Assembly (NCBI GenBank): GCA_030248295.1
Contig: JASANH010000497.1
Span: 1 to 64,000, forward strand
DNA length: 64,000 nt
Reading direction: 5' to 3'
Source: Mesodorylaimus sp. YZB2_4
Taxonomy: Eukaryota > Nematoda > Enoplea > Dorylaimida > Dorylaimidae
A model generated the notes under the pieces. It did no database searches. It worked only from the letters and a program-made list of their open reading frames with translations, and had not been told where the DNA came from. Positions 13,541-25,213 of this stretch are shown here, piece by piece; position 1 is the first letter of the stretch, and every line of letters begins with the position of its first letter. The position numbers were made by a program, and so were the translations under genes.

Positions 13541-14957
13541 GCGTTGGGTAAGCTGTGTTGAGATTGTATGTAGTGAGGTGCTAGGTATTAACCATTACTT
13601 CATTACAAGTGGACGCACGGTCACTTGCTAGGTTATGAATGCACTGATCATATGCACAAAAATCCATGCCTTGGTGCATCGGCATTCGCTCGCCGCGGCA
13701 AAGAGCATGTTACGCGCTTGCATTTTGGCATCTTATCAATAATCAATGCCCTGGTTTTCTTTCTTGATACCTCTTATTCCGCCGCAGGTGCACAAGTACG
13801 TCTGGGTCGAGTAAAAGTCAAAGGGGGCACCAAAAAAGGAGAATAAAATATTCTTGGCTTCTCGCCAAATCGGATGATGGCATGCGGCTGATCCATAGCA
13901 AGCTGACTGCACCTATGCACCCACGCTTGGCCGCACAGAACCTGCGCAAAGGGAATGGATTTCGAACAAATCTGACTTTCGCTTCAAGTAATGGCAGCCT
14001 AATTGGTATAATAAAGGCTACTGATCACTTTCGTGGGTTGCCAAGTGTTGCTAGAGACCGAAATGCAACAAGCGTGTTGGCTGACACTCGCGGTCTTGTT
14101 CTGCCTCGTCGATGAAAGGAGACATTCGGCTTCAGTTAGCATTCGTTGACAAAAATTCCTTGGTTATTTCAACCAACATGACTTTCAAGAAATTTGCGTG
14201 TTTAACAGTTTCTATGTTGACAGACCATCCTGGTGGTAATTTCAATGAAGCTTATTTTCAGTTTCGAGCGCATGATTCAAATCTGATAAATCTGTGATAG
14301 CTGGCCAAATCTAGAGTGAATGCTGCAAAATGTGTAATAAGGTCGAAGTAAAGAGTGGTACTCTAGCATACACTTGAGAGGAAGTGGAATTCCGTTTTCT
14401 CTTGACTTTTCCATTTTTTCCTTCTAAGGACTGGTCATGATCCGTCGTCTACTCACATTATTTTCGTTGACTCTAGTTTCAAGTTAGGGCTGCGTGCTCC
14501 CAACTTTGCACCTCAGGTTGGATTGCACCCAGGGTTTGCACAGCACTGCAAACCCGACGCTTGCTGAGTGTATGTAGGGTGTCGGGTTTACACTTTGAAT
14601 TTTGTCTTGTCACCACCGGGAGTGCTATCTAAAGAATTCAGGGATGTCAAGACGAATTTATCAAGTTCCAGAAATCATGTTTTCTGTAGTAAGTCGCATG
14701 CGATCCCGAAGAAAGTGAAATCTTAAGAAGTTTTTGGAAACAGAATGTCACAAAAACATTTTAAATTTTTGCTTTATTCTGACGTTACCATGCATAAAAG
14801 CAAAATCAAGCGCCTTGTACGATTGTAGCGCAAAGAGAGATGTTAGATATTTCTATTCAGTTTTTGCTGTCTGAGGTGTTTTATAAACACTGTAACAGAC
14901 GACTTAAGTTCCAAATTTCTTTTGTTTTGCAGTATATTTCACTTATTTTGTTTCCAG
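13541..14957. other. Unassigned stretch, short exon-like frames only
   Basis: Several short plus-strand open frames (13625-13846, 13882-14115, 14112-14297) have no recognisable domain. A small stem lies near 14.55 kb (CAAACCCGAC with GTCGGGTTT). Intronic or intergenic sequence upstream of the lectin-like exon is the simplest reading. Confidence 0.4.
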
Positions 14958-15226
14958 GTCAATTTTGTGTTGATCCAAGCACATTCCAACAAATATGTTC
15001 CACTTACGGAGGAGTGGTCAATGGGGGTCGATGTTTTTTCGTGCCTCGCAACACCGTTGGGGCCTACCTAAACAGCAATTGGACCGATGCATTCGGACTT
15101 TGCAAAAGCAGAAACGCTACGTTCAGTCAAATTTTCACAAACAACGAAATGGCCACAGTCACGGCTTACCTTCAGAACCAGGTGCTGGAGGAATGTGGGG
15201 GGCCAGCTAGGCGCTCACTTAATTAA
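14958..15226 (+). CDS. C-type lectin-like domain exon (partial gene)
   Basis: An exon begins after a good acceptor (TTGTTTCCAG at 14957) and encodes a segment starting FCVDPSTFQQICSTYGG. Then come GGRCFFVP, NWTDAFGLCKSRNATF, and an E followed later by L (NNEMATVTAYLQNQ). This is the N-terminal half of a C-type lectin-like fold: Y/F-rich first strand, the W..A...C helix and the second helix. The C-terminal half (WIG, WND and the last cysteines) was not found downstream. The exon may end at a CAG/GTGCTG donor near 15181, or read on to a stop at 15226. Either the gene has further exons not recognised here, or this is a relic. Secretion is inferred from the cysteine pattern. The PAN exon at 16.5 kb on the same strand could belong to it. 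Confidence 0.5.
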
Positions 15227-15761
15227 AGGGCGGGTATATCGATAAGCGGTCGCACATGATGAGCGCGCTCATAGCGAGCGGGCGGTGGACCATGCGTGAT
15301 TCTTTATAATAAATACGCAGAATTTTGGTGATTTTATCTGCAGCACGACGCAACACATTTTGTGCACCGCTTTCAGTAAGTATGCGCTTGATCGGATGAG
15401 ATACGCTCTTTTTTGATATGAACTCGCGGGGCGCTTTTCTAGAACGTACCCTGGTGAGACCAGTTGGGGTGTGGTGGCTCGCGACTGTTTGCGCGGCCGA
15501 CGCTTATTCTAGAAGATCGACCTGGAGCCAAGTCTTTCTCACTCTTCATCAAAGAATTATTCCTCAGTTTCTTTTTTTCTTCCTTTTACTACGCGCCAGT
15601 CGTTGCCCGATTTTGTACCACCTGTCCATGAAAAAGATGTGAGTTGAGGAGGCTCGAAGTCTCGAAACTCAACGATTTCGTGAGTACAACTGTTAAGCAG
15701 GCGCTGCAAAAGATCCTCAAAGTTCATATCTCCTATTTAAAAGCAAGAACTTCATGAAACT

Positions 15762-15838
15762 AGCGTTCGTTCGGGATCGGGATCGGGACTTCGGAAGGGG
15801 CGATCCCGACCGGGATCGGGATCCCGAACGAGCGCTAC
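15762..15838. mobile_element. 77-bp hairpin element with 8-bp direct flanks
   Basis: The segment starts AGCGTTCGTTCGGGATC and ends GATCCCGAACGAGCGCT(AC), so its ends are inverted copies. The middle is made of GGGATC/GATCCC repeats. It is flanked on both sides by ATGAAACT (15754-15761 and 15839-15846), an 8-bp duplication of the size hAT-type elements make. No coding capacity. Similar GGGATC-rich bits occur near 51.04-51.08 and 51.54-51.57 kb. Confidence 0.5.
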
Positions 15839-16540
15839 ATGAAACTCGATGGGAAGATGAAAGGAGGCGCGCGTCAGTGGTCTGCGACCGCGCGCGCGCT
15901 TTTGTCGCAGTCGCCAACAGTGGCACGCCCCCACAGATGTCGCCAGGGTAGACTTTACAAATGCGCGCTGCCAGCCTGCCCGCATATGAATGTCATGGAC
16001 GCGCCCTACTGTTCCTTTCAAAGTGAAAGCGTTTTCTCGACATTTTTAGTGATAACAGTGTGTAATTGCCACACGCAGTTTTGTTGGAGGAGAATGGGGT
16101 GACGCAAACACTTTTACTCTGGCTAATGGTTTCGACTCGCGTCAACAAGCCTATTAAACGCAGATCGAAACCAGAAACTATACAGCCAATTGAATTTTCT
16201 CCTTGAAAACTGTCGCGCCATCGCAAAAATCTTGCTTTGAAAAGCTTTTAACAGGACCCTAATTTCGGGATGCGCATTTCAGCGCAGTTCTTGTGGGTTC
16301 GATAAAATTAACGCGAGTAATCAAAATTTTAAAAAGGTTTAATTAAAAATGAGACTCCTTGGTCTCTTTGTCAAGTCCCGAGAATTTTGGGCATAAAGCC
16401 TTGCAGGCAAAGTAAACACCAAATATTAGCGAAGATCATATTTTTCCCAGAGAATCAGAGTCAAAAAAACTCAGTTTAGTTATTTTCCGTTCTGCGCCCA
16501 AGATGACAGACAGTATCATTTGTAGACAGCGTGTAAGATT

Positions 16541-16770
16541 TTGGCAAAACGCCAGACGCGTGCATGAATCGAAGCATGTCTATTCAAACAATGCAGTTGC
16601 TGAATGAGGTCGAATGCGCCAACAATTGCGCCGAAAAGACCTGGTGTCGCAGTTTCAACTGGCATTTGACTGGCGAATGTGACCTGTTCGCCTTGGACGG
16701 GGCTGATGGCCTGAAGCACAACGTGACCATAAGCAAAACAGGATGCAGTCATTACAGTTACAAGCCATAG
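16541..16770 (+). CDS. PAN/apple-like domain, terminal exon
   Basis: The open frame reads ..ACMNRSMSIQTMQLLNEVE, then CANNCAEKTWCRSFNWH, GECDLFALDGADG and GCSHYSYKP before a stop at 16768-16770. The order of an early C, the C..C pair, WCRSFN and a later C.L is that of PAN/apple domains, which mediate protein or carbohydrate binding outside cells. A possible acceptor (CGCCAG) lies at 16556 or slightly upstream. No start codon context or signal peptide is present, so this is a last exon. It shares domain type, but not close sequence, with the minus-strand gene at 55.2-57.4 kb. It may be the end of the lectin-like gene 1.4 kb upstream, or a detached relic. Confidence 0.5.
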
Positions 16771-18704
16771 TCATCGGGCACTCGCTCGAAAAATGTGCGC
16801 AAAGTTGGATGGAGAGTGGCTACGGCCTGACGAGTATCTGCATTTAGCAAAGGTTTTTGGTTTGGGATTATCGTGATATAAAAGGGAAAATTTTAGTGTG
16901 CATCAGCCATGGATCGCAGGTGCAGTTATAAGGACACGAAACAGGACACCAGGACCCACAAGTGCTTTACTAGCAGCAGCACACTAGCAACCTCAACCAG
17001 ACGTGAAGTAGATGAGCCACACCCTGACCTAGCCAGTTAGGGACAAAAAAAAGGGCTGGCTTAATATGCTGCTACACCTCTGAGGTCTACCCGATCCTAG
17101 GCTCACAAGTAAGGCTTTCTGGGATCGAGACATGCCTCAAACTGTGGGCCGTGACAAAGGAAAACGCTGACGCAATTTTGACGCCCGTAGGAGGTTCTGT
17201 TGTTCAACAAGAGCGGCGGGAGGTCAACGCGGCAGGTCAATTTTAAATCTGTTTGTGCATCCGATTTTGGCAGGCTGCGTGAAGATATCTGAAATTTGTC
17301 TGTCACGCCGCAATATGCAGCCTGCGTCAAGAGAGGCCAATGTAATACTCCATTGTAAATTTAATACAAGGCTGGGTGCGGGGAACCCCACCAAACTGAT
17401 GTAAGCTGGGGTATGTCGCAAACGTAGCAGTGCTGTAGACTTGCAGAAAGCAGACTACTGTAGCTGTCCATGTCAGACACATTATGCAATATGCATGAAA
17501 CAACTTTATATCATCGGACCTTGACTGTCCACTTGACTTTGTGAATAAGTGCTGGAGGTGATCAGCGAGTGGTCAGTGAATTCAGTACTGATAATAAGTG
17601 TGAATTCTGCAACACAATTCAGTTGGTGTGCTACGATCTAGAGGCCACTGCGTCCTTGGAAAAAAGTGCTATGAGCCCGTGTTTCATAGTTTGATTGAAT
17701 GCCAAATATATAATGAATTTCCAGCTGTGGACCACCTGCACTAATAATCTTTAGCATAAATTCGTGACTTCCACAACTATTTTATATCAAAGTGACCGAT
17801 TGCTTGGTCAAAGTTGGGAGTGCGAACTGGCGTTTTCCCATCGGCAAATGTGAAACTTCGTGCCAGTATTCTTTGTGATGCCCATATCGCATGATCGAAG
17901 AGAACAGTGGTGCCTAGGATAAAGGATAATACGGGCTTTCCTTTCCGATTTCCATTCCTGCTTAGCATTGGTGCTGAGCCCAGCACTTTCTGGCTGCGAT
18001 TTTCAATCTTATGGCGGTAATAAGACACAGGGGGAAAATAATCAGGCCTCATACTAGTCTCCATTTTGCTCAACCTGTTTGGCCGCTATTGGCCGCATGT
18101 GCACTGCCCACGACCAGGGACAATCCTATCCCCACTTGTTATCTCATTTCGAAAAAGCCGTCGCAAATGTGCCACCTACAAAACGCTCAAAAGCTAAAAA
18201 AGCGGAGTGTTGACACCGCTAACTTGATCGAATCCCTGAACGGCAATCCGTTGCTCATGTGTCGCAGCCAAAATTCGGCTCACGAATTTGGAATTTTCGA
18301 CTTGTTCAATAGAGTAGCTGTGTTGAGTACTATCGTACTATCTGCAGGACGACAGTGGCCTCGCGGTAAATCAATGTGCACCCATTGATCGACAGACGCC
18401 TCAAAGTTAAGATAACTTATCGGGCCGAGGATTAAATTGACTACGAAACAAATATATCCAACTTTATTTAATGTCGGCCCCATTATGCAGTGAAAATATG
18501 AAAAAAGCCGAATGCAAGAGTCGAATTCAGCTCAACTAAATTTGGTATCGTTTTGAGATGCTGAGAAACCAAGATCGCATTGGAAAGGTGATGCCACTGT
18601 TATAAACTAGAGAGAGCATGGATTTCCTCGCATTAGCTCTACACTCCTATAGTACCAAAGTGACCCTGCCCGTGATCAGGCATTTTCTTTACCCTTACAA
18701 TTCG
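16771..18704. other. No gene recognised
   Basis: About 1.9 kb with scattered short frames on both strands, none with a domain. No repeat shared with the rest of the window was seen here. Confidence 0.4.
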
Positions 18705-20100
18705 TTACTAGGATGGAACAGAAGAGTTTTAACTGAAACAGGATCGCCTCCAGCCGCTTCTCTAGCAATATCATCGTAGCACAACGATGGTGCGCATGGG
18801 AGCCGAGTAACATCAAAACAGCAAGTACATTTAAGTCCCGCACAAAGGTGTTATCAGACAACGAGCAGGTTTGGCCAGACACCGTACTTGTAGTACTCAT
18901 TTGGTCAGGGCAAGGCGAGACTAGTTTTGCTGGGTCTCCCTAGGCGACGCATGCCTGAGATGTGCCTGCTTCGACCAACCAACCAGACGCGCTCTGCTAA
19001 AGGACGATTTTCGCTGGCTACTAACTTGAGAACGCACCAGCTAATGCAGACAGTGGATAATGGGTTTAGGGTGGCTGTTTTACTCGGACGCACGAAGAGA
19101 GGTCATTCACATGCCGCGCACTGCGCATAGTGTGTAATCAGTCACACGCAGACGCATTTCGATGTTAGCATAAAATCTACAATATGCTGTGCACTGCTGC
19201 TGTTCGGACAGGCTCTACAAAGGATAGCAACCTGAATATGCTATAGCTCTAGATTGACCTCTGGACTAATACCCTGCTGCAGCGAGTAAAGTGCAATGGC
19301 TTGTGATTGGATGGTTTAAACATTATAAAATGCTGTGTTTACAAGAAACGCACTTCAGGAGTTCCAAGGAGGCAGCTTTTTTTGACAGTATTTTTGACCA
19401 GAGATTCAGGATGCATCGCCCTTTCTCTGACGAGTTTAGTGCGGGTATGTGCGTGTTGGTCAACAGAAACTCTTTTTTTTCGGAAATAACAAGACTGACC
19501 AGCGTACCAGGTCGTGCTGTAGTTTTGAGTGTGAAGTATGGGACCAAAATCTTTCTTGTTGTGGGTCCCTACGCTCCTGCTCAGGAGGCGCAGGGGAGTG
19601 TTTTTTATGATGAATTGTACGAGACGACTTTGCAAAGATTCAGGTATCACGATGCATGTATATGCTCTGGAGATTTCAACTTCGTAGAGTCAAAAGAACT
19701 AGATCGCAGCGAGCTCACCACCTACCCTAAAAGCGGATTGAAGGAATTTTGGAAACTTGCCTCGGAATTAAAATTGCATGATATATTCCGGACACATCAT
19801 GCAGAGAAAAGAGAATTTTCTCATCTAGCCCATAGCTCCAAAACGCAGGGGCGTCTGGATAGGATATATGGTAATGAAAACATGGTCTATTATACTGTGA
19901 AGCACAAGTTTACTAATACTGGCTGGTCGGACCATAAAATTTTCGAGATAGAATGTAGTGTAGCCTTTGCAAAAAACTAGAAGCTCGATAGTGACTCTCT
20001 TGCTCATGATGAATTGTTGCAAAGAAGTGTCAGGGAAAAGTTACAGATTCTAAAGGCTAAAATAAACGCTGCCCAAAATGGAGAGGTTCTGATTTTGTAG
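18705..20100 (+). mobile_element. LINE copy A: 5' leader and endonuclease domain
   Basis: A non-LTR retrotransposon piece. Positions 18705-19290 are a non-coding leader shared with other copies in the window. From 19291 the frame encodes the apurinic-type endonuclease that nicks target DNA: MLCLQETHF (metal-binding E), later CSGDFNFV (D and N), a long middle, and SDHKIFEIEC at the end (the SDH box). Stops soon follow, and reverse transcriptase is missing from this copy. The first 844 bases (18705-19548) are repeated in inverse orientation at 21373-21966 plus 26526-26768, where the two halves are separated by the foldback element. The copy is internally truncated. Confidence 0.8.
19291..19980 (+). 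pseudogene. LINE endonuclease (APE-type), truncated ORF2
   Basis: 229 codons carrying the endonuclease signature: LQETHF at the start, GPYAP and DFNFVESKELDR in the middle, GRLDRIYG and WSDHKIFEIE near the end. In active LINEs this domain is the N-terminal third of a protein of over 900 residues. Here the frame closes before any reverse transcriptase. Continuing codons to about 20.1 kb still look LINE-like (HDELLQRSVREKLQIL) but contain a stop. Confidence 0.8.
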
Positions 20101-20124
20101 GAGTGTAAACAGGAGGCAGGGGCA

Positions 20125-20391
20125 TTATGCAAGGCTCGAAAACAGTAGTATTTTATTTAATCTCCAATATAAGCTAAAATCGATTTGCTCACTTCTCAAC
20201 TTTTCCTTCCAGTAGTCTTGCATGGCCTTGGTGGCCTTACCAGCCTTTTTCCCTACCATATGTTCGTGGATCAGATTTGTCTTAACGCACTTTGTTGGGA
20301 ACATCTTTTCGCCCAAACTTATTCTGTCATCGTCAATCATAGAGAAAATAGAAGCTATTACAGCCCTGCGAACGTAATTAAGAATGTGCAA
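20125..20391 (-). pseudogene. Unidentified 88-residue frame between the two LINE copies
   Basis: Encodes a basic segment (RRAVIASIFSMIDDDRISLGE, then KAGKATKAMQDYWKEKLRSE) with protein-like composition. Its position and strand suggest a C-terminal or linker piece of LINE copy B. No motif allows a firm assignment. Confidence 0.25.
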
Positions 20392-20655
20392 CTTGGATAT
20401 TTCCCAGGTCCCTCAGCGGCATGTCGCACCTTTTCGAAAAAAATTATCGAAAGCTGAGTGCCAAGCTGCGTTTTGTTTCGCTAATAGTCTACGCGTTGGG
20501 AGCATCAGCCTGAAAGACAATATTTAGGTATTTATATCCGGGTACGCAACTCCACCCTGCTCCTCCCCCCTTTTTGGTATCAACTTATTTATCATATTTA
20601 TGTTTGATGGATAGCAAAAAATCTATCCATGTGCTTCTTAACGCTGAGCTGAAAG

Positions 20656-21972
20656 TCAAGTTCTGGAGCAATTACAGACCCTAAATACCAAACTTCGGAA
20701 AGAAAATGTGTTGACTACATGGATCCTTCCGAAATGAGGCATGTCACTGTGTGGTGTCTTGCTGCTCAGCGTCACTATGTGCTCTCGGGCCGTCACCCAG
20801 CTGCCTGTTATTTCCATCCCAGCACTGGAAAGCACAAACCCATAAACTTTGACCTGGTCCACCAGGTCATTAGATATTTCCTTTTCATTCATGGAGCTAA
20901 GAGCTAAGATTTTTGTTTTTGCTGGTTTGAGTGTTGCGCCTGACGCATTTCTGAACTTATCATAAATTTCAACCACACGATGAACTGATCTTGAATCAGC
21001 CACTATGAAATTTCTATCATCCGCATAATTACTAATTTTTATTTCTGCCTAGTATATTCGCCCCCCCCCGCACAGTCCTGTCCCCTTATAAGATTGGTTA
21101 CCTGACAACAGGACGTACAACGAGGCCGACAAAGGGCAGCCTTGCCTGATACATGTCCTCTGCCGTTTGAGTGCACTGATAAGTGTTTGGCAAGAGATTG
21201 AATAGCATAGCATAGCATAGCATCCCCCTGCTGGGCAAGAAGGGCGATGAGATGTACCCATTCACCTGCACAGCTGATTTCACCATACCTGGACAGTAGA
21301 TAATTTTAATCCAGTTTTGAAAACCATTCCCAAGTCCAAAATGCTCTAGGAGATTTTGCTCCAAAAGGTTTTGGTCCCATACTTCACACTCAAAACTACA
21401 GCACGACCTGGTACGCTGGTCAGTCTTGTTATTTCCGAAAAAAAAGAGTTTCTGTTGACCAACACGCACATACCCGCACTAAACTCGTCAGAGAAAGGGT
21501 GATGCATCCTGAATCTCTGGTCAAAAATACTGTCAAAATAAGCTGCCTCCTTGGAACTCCTGAAGTGCGTTTCTTGTAAACACAGCATTTTATAATGTTC
21601 AAATCATCCAATCACAAGCCATTGCACTTTACTCGCTGCAGCAGGGTATTAGTCCAGAGGTCAATCTAGAGCTATAGCATATTAAGGTTGCTATCCTTTG
21701 TAGAGCCTGTCCGAACAGCAGCAGTGCACAGCATATTGTAGATTTTATGCTAACATCGAAATGCGTCTGCTTGTGACTGATTACACACTATGCGCAGTGC
21801 GCGGCATGTGAATGACCTCTCTTCGTGCGTCCGAGTGAAACAGCCACCCTAAACCCATTATGCACTGTCTGCATTAGCTGGTGCGTTCTCAAGTTAGTAG
21901 CCAGCGAAAATCGTCCTTTAGCAGAGCGCGTCTGGTTGGTTGGTCGAAGCAGGCACATCTCAGGCATGCGTC
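20656..21972 (-). mobile_element. LINE copy B (left part): reverse transcriptase, endonuclease start and leader
   Basis: Reading down the minus strand: the leader (21966 down to about 21611, continued beyond the foldback element at 26526-26768); the start of the endonuclease (LQETHFRSSKEAA, 21588-21373); then an abrupt jump into reverse transcriptase (FGLGNGFQNWIKIIYCPGM, a RQGCPLSASLYVL box, ADSRSVHRVVEIYDKFRNASG, LKPAKTKIL). The endonuclease C-terminus is deleted, and a GCATA microsatellite (21203-21222) interrupts the reverse transcriptase. Same family as copy A but keeping a different internal part. Several frame changes; inactive. Confidence 0.75.
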
Positions 21973-22299
21973 AGTAGTATAGCAGCGAGCAGGTCACCGT
22001 CCATCACCCAAGTCCACCAGGGTGGGTGAGGTCAAGACAGCCCACCCTTAGCCAATGTACAGTACTGGCTCACATTACTGACCCAGTCAATGATCATATC
22101 GGCGGTACTCACTGTCCATACCCAGTATCATCCATGTGATTAAATAATTGACACATGTCAAATTCAAATCTAGCTTAAGTGACGCTTCTATGACGCAGCG
22201 AGGTTTTTTGAATTTCCCGCCTTCACGTATAAAGGGCCTGTTATGTCTGCTATGTTGCGTCAATTTGGAAGTGACAACAACATGTCTTCGAAACCTACA

Positions 22300-24380
22300 G
22301 CGGAGCAGCTCGGAGCTGCTCATTTTGTTGCAGGAGCAGCTCCCCCTTGGTGGGGAGCAGCGGAGCTGCTCATTTAGTGACAAGAGCAGCTCCTCCTTGG
22401 TGGGGAGCAGCTCGGAGCTGCTCATTTTGTTGCAGGAGCAGCTCCTCCTTGGTGGGGAGCAGCTCGGAGCTGCTCATTTAGTGACAAGAGCAGCTCCTCC
22501 TTGGTGGGGAGCAGCTCGGAGCTGCTCATTTTGTTGCAGGAGCAGTTCCTCCTTGGTGAGGAGCAGCTCGGAGCTGCTCATTTTGTTGCAGGAGCAGTTC
22601 CTCCTTGGTGAGGAGCAGCTCGGAGCTGCTCATTTTGTTGCAGGAGCAGTTCCTCCTTGGTGAGGAGCAGCTCGGAGCTGCTCATTTTGTTGCAGGAGCA
22701 GTTCCTCTTGGTGAGGAGCAGCTCGAAGCTGCTCCTTTTGTTGCAGGAGCAGCTCCTCCTTGGTGGGAACTGTTTGGATCTGCTCATTTAGTGACAAGAG
22801 CAGCTCCTCCTTGGTGGGGAGCAGCTCGGAGCTGCTCATTTTGTTGCAGGAGCAGTTCCTCCTTGGTGAGGAGCAGCTCGGAGCTGCTCATTTTGTTGCA
22901 GGAGCAGTTCCTCCTTGGTGAGGAGCAGCTCGGAGCTGCTCATTTTGTTGCAGGAGCAGTTCCTCCTTGGTGAGGAGCAGCTCGGAGCTGCTCATTTTGT
23001 TGCAGGAGCAGTTCCTCCTTGGTGAGGAGCAGCTCGAAGCTGCTCATTTTGTTGCAGGAGCAGCTCCTCCTTGGTGGGAACTGTTTGGATCTGCTCATTT
23101 AGTGACAAGAGCAGCTCCTCCTTGGTGGGGAGCAGCTCGGAGCTGCTCATTTTTTGGCAGGAGCAGGTCCTCCTTGGTGGGAACTGCTCCTCCTTGGTGG
23201 GGAGCAGCTCGGAGCTGCTCATTTTGTGGCAGGAGCAGCTCCTCCTTGGTGAGGAGCAGCTCGGAGCTGCTCATTTTGTTGCAGGAGCAGTTCCTCCTTG
23301 GTGAGGAGCAGCTCGGAGCTGCTCATTTTGTTGCAGGAGCAGTTCCTCCTTGGTGAGGAGCAGCTCGGAGCTGCTCATTTTGTTGCAGGAGCAGTTCCTC
23401 TTGGTGAGGAGCAGCTCGAAGCTGCTCCTTTTGTTGCAGGAGCAGCTCCTCCTTGGTGGGAACTGTTTGGATCTGCTCATTTAGTGACAAGAGCAGCTCC
23501 TCCTTGGTGGGGAGCAGTGGGACCTCTTGGAGGAGACCCCGAAGAGCAACATTTTGTTGCAGGAGCAGCTCCTCCTTGGTGGGAACTGTTTGGATCTGCT
23601 CATTTAGTGACAAGAGCAGCTCCTCCTTGGTGGGGAGCAGCTCGGAGCTGCTCATTTTGTTGCAGGAGCAGTTCCTCCTTGGTGAGGAGCAGCTCGAAGC
23701 TGCTCATTTTGTTGCAGGAGCAGCTCCTCCTTGGTGGGAACTGTTTGGATCTGCTCATTTAGTGACAAGAGCAGCTCCTCCTTGGTGGGGAGCAGCTCGG
23801 AGCTGCTCATTTTGTTGCAGGAGCAGTTCCTCCTTGGTGAAGGAACAGTTCCTCCTTGGTGAGGAGCAGCTCGAGTGAGCTGCTCATTTTTGTTGCAGGA
23901 GCAGTCTCCTCTTTGCAGGAGCAGTTCCTCCTTGAACTGTATTGCAGGAGCAGTTCCTCTGAGAGCACCGAAGCTGCTCATTTTGTTGCAGGAGCAGCTC
24001 CTCCTTGGTGGGAACTGTTTGGATCTGCTCATTTAGTGACAAGAGCAGCTCCTCCTTGGTGGGGAGCAGCTCGGAGCTGCTCATTTTGTTGCAGGAGCAG
24101 TTCCTCCTTGGTGGGAACTGTTTGGATCTGCTCATTTTGTTGCAGGAGCAGTTCCTCCTTGGTGAGGAGCAGCTCGAAGCTGCTCATTTTGTTGCAGGAG
24201 CAGCTCCTCCTTGGTGGGAACTGTTTGGATCTGCTCATTTAGTGACAAGAGCAGCTCCTCCTTGGTGGGGAGCAGCTCGGAGCTGCTCATTTTGTTGCAG
24301 GAGCAGCTCCTCCTTGGTGGGAACTGTTTGGATCTGCTTATTTTATGGCAGAGCAGCACTTTGGTAGCAGGAGTAGCTCC
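22300..24380 (+). repeat. Left-arm tandem array, about 53-bp unit
   Basis: Some 35-40 units built from the palindrome GAGCAGCTCGGAGCTGCTC, then ATTTTGTTGCAGGAGCAG, then TTCCTCCTTGGTGAGG or variants (AACTGTTTGGATCTGCTC, TTTAGTGACAAGAGCAG). Higher-order combinations of unit types recur, indicating unequal exchange. All six frames are partly open, giving spurious proteins rich in SSSELLILLQEQ. Confidence 0.95.
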
Positions 24381-24530
24381 TACTTTATGGGGACCTTTCC
24401 ATTTTATCAGGTGAGCGGCAAATGTGAGAGCATACACCATGCCAGTTTTCTACAAATCCAGTCAGGGCGTTCACTTTGTACCTTAGGGGGCTTTACGTCA
24501 TGGTCCATGTTGCACTTATAAGCCTACAAC

Positions 24531-24720
24531 CCCGCTCATGTTAGCGGTGGAGCTGCTCATGGTAGCGGGGAGCTGCTCATGTTAGCGGGGGAGCTGCTCA
24601 TGGTAGCGGGGAGCTGCTCATGTTAGCGGGGGAGCAGCTCATGATAGCGGGAAAGCAGCTCATGTTAGCGGGGGAGCTGCTCATGTTAGCGGGGGAGCTG
24701 CTCATGGTAGCGGTGGAGCA
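24531..24720 (+). repeat. Left-arm inner array, about 20-bp unit
   Basis: About nine copies of GAGCTGCTCATGTTAGCGGG with GTTAG/GGTAG variants. The inverted counterpart with fewer copies is at 25596-25676. Confidence 0.9.
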
Positions 24721-24847
24721 ATCACTACCCTGATGCTTTCATATATTCTTCCTCATATGAATGTGAAGAGAGGGCTTACTGCCAAATGACGATAAAAGGC
24801 AACAGTTTTGTTGCATCTGCCACTTTCATATTTTTTCGAGTTGGCGA

Positions 24848-25159
24848 ATGGTTCGGTTTGGATTAATCTCGAAAATGGTCAACGATAACGATAGCTCGTC
24901 TGGCGAAAATGGCGACGATGAATGCACAAAATGTGACAAGACATTTTGTTCGAAATATTCATTGAGGCGTCACATGAAATCTGTTCATGGAAAGCGAGCG
25001 CGGACCAGTACTGTTGATGGTAGCAAGGATGGTGATAGCGAAGAAGCGGATGGCGGCGGAGACAATGACGATGACGATGAAATAGAACCATCCAATAAAA
25101 TTTGGCGGACATTCTTGAAACGGATCTTGCGTAATTGGAGGGAAGATGATGATTTTTGA
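24848..25159 (+). CDS. C2H2 zinc-finger protein encoded in the foldback core
   Basis: 103 codons. A single C2H2 finger, CTKCDKTFCSKYSLRRHMKSVH, with Cys-x2-Cys and His-x4-His spacing (residues about 26-47), is followed by an acidic, low-complexity region (GDSEEADGGGDNDDDDEIE) and a tryptophan-containing end (WRTFLKRILRNWRED). An earlier acidic stretch (NDNDSSSGENGDDE) precedes the finger. It is the only gene between the arms, so it may be the element's own DNA-binding factor. No DDE transposase is visible. The next frame (25214-25492) is in the same phase 54 bases on, which suggests one longer gene in an ancestor. Single-finger nuclear regulators of host origin are the alternative. Confidence 0.55.
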   Translation: MVRFGLISKMVNDNDSSSGENGDDECTKCDKTFCSKYSLRRHMKSVHGKRARTSTVDGSKDGDSEEADGGGDNDDDDEIEPSNKIWRTFLKRILRNWREDDDF

Positions 25160-25213
25160 ATGCCAGAAACGGGAGATGATTTTTTTAACCTCAAAGATGA
25201 AGTCTGAGAGGAG

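Noticed and set aside
22300-24380. CRISPR-like regular repeat array
   Set aside because: Units are contiguous with no unique spacers, contain palindromes and vary by type; this is a tandem repeat within a eukaryotic transposon arm.
22148-24414. Many long open frames rich in SSSELLILLQEQ on both strands
   Set aside because: They follow the 53-bp tandem unit, are open in several frames at once and change identity with the unit phase; spurious translation of a repeat.
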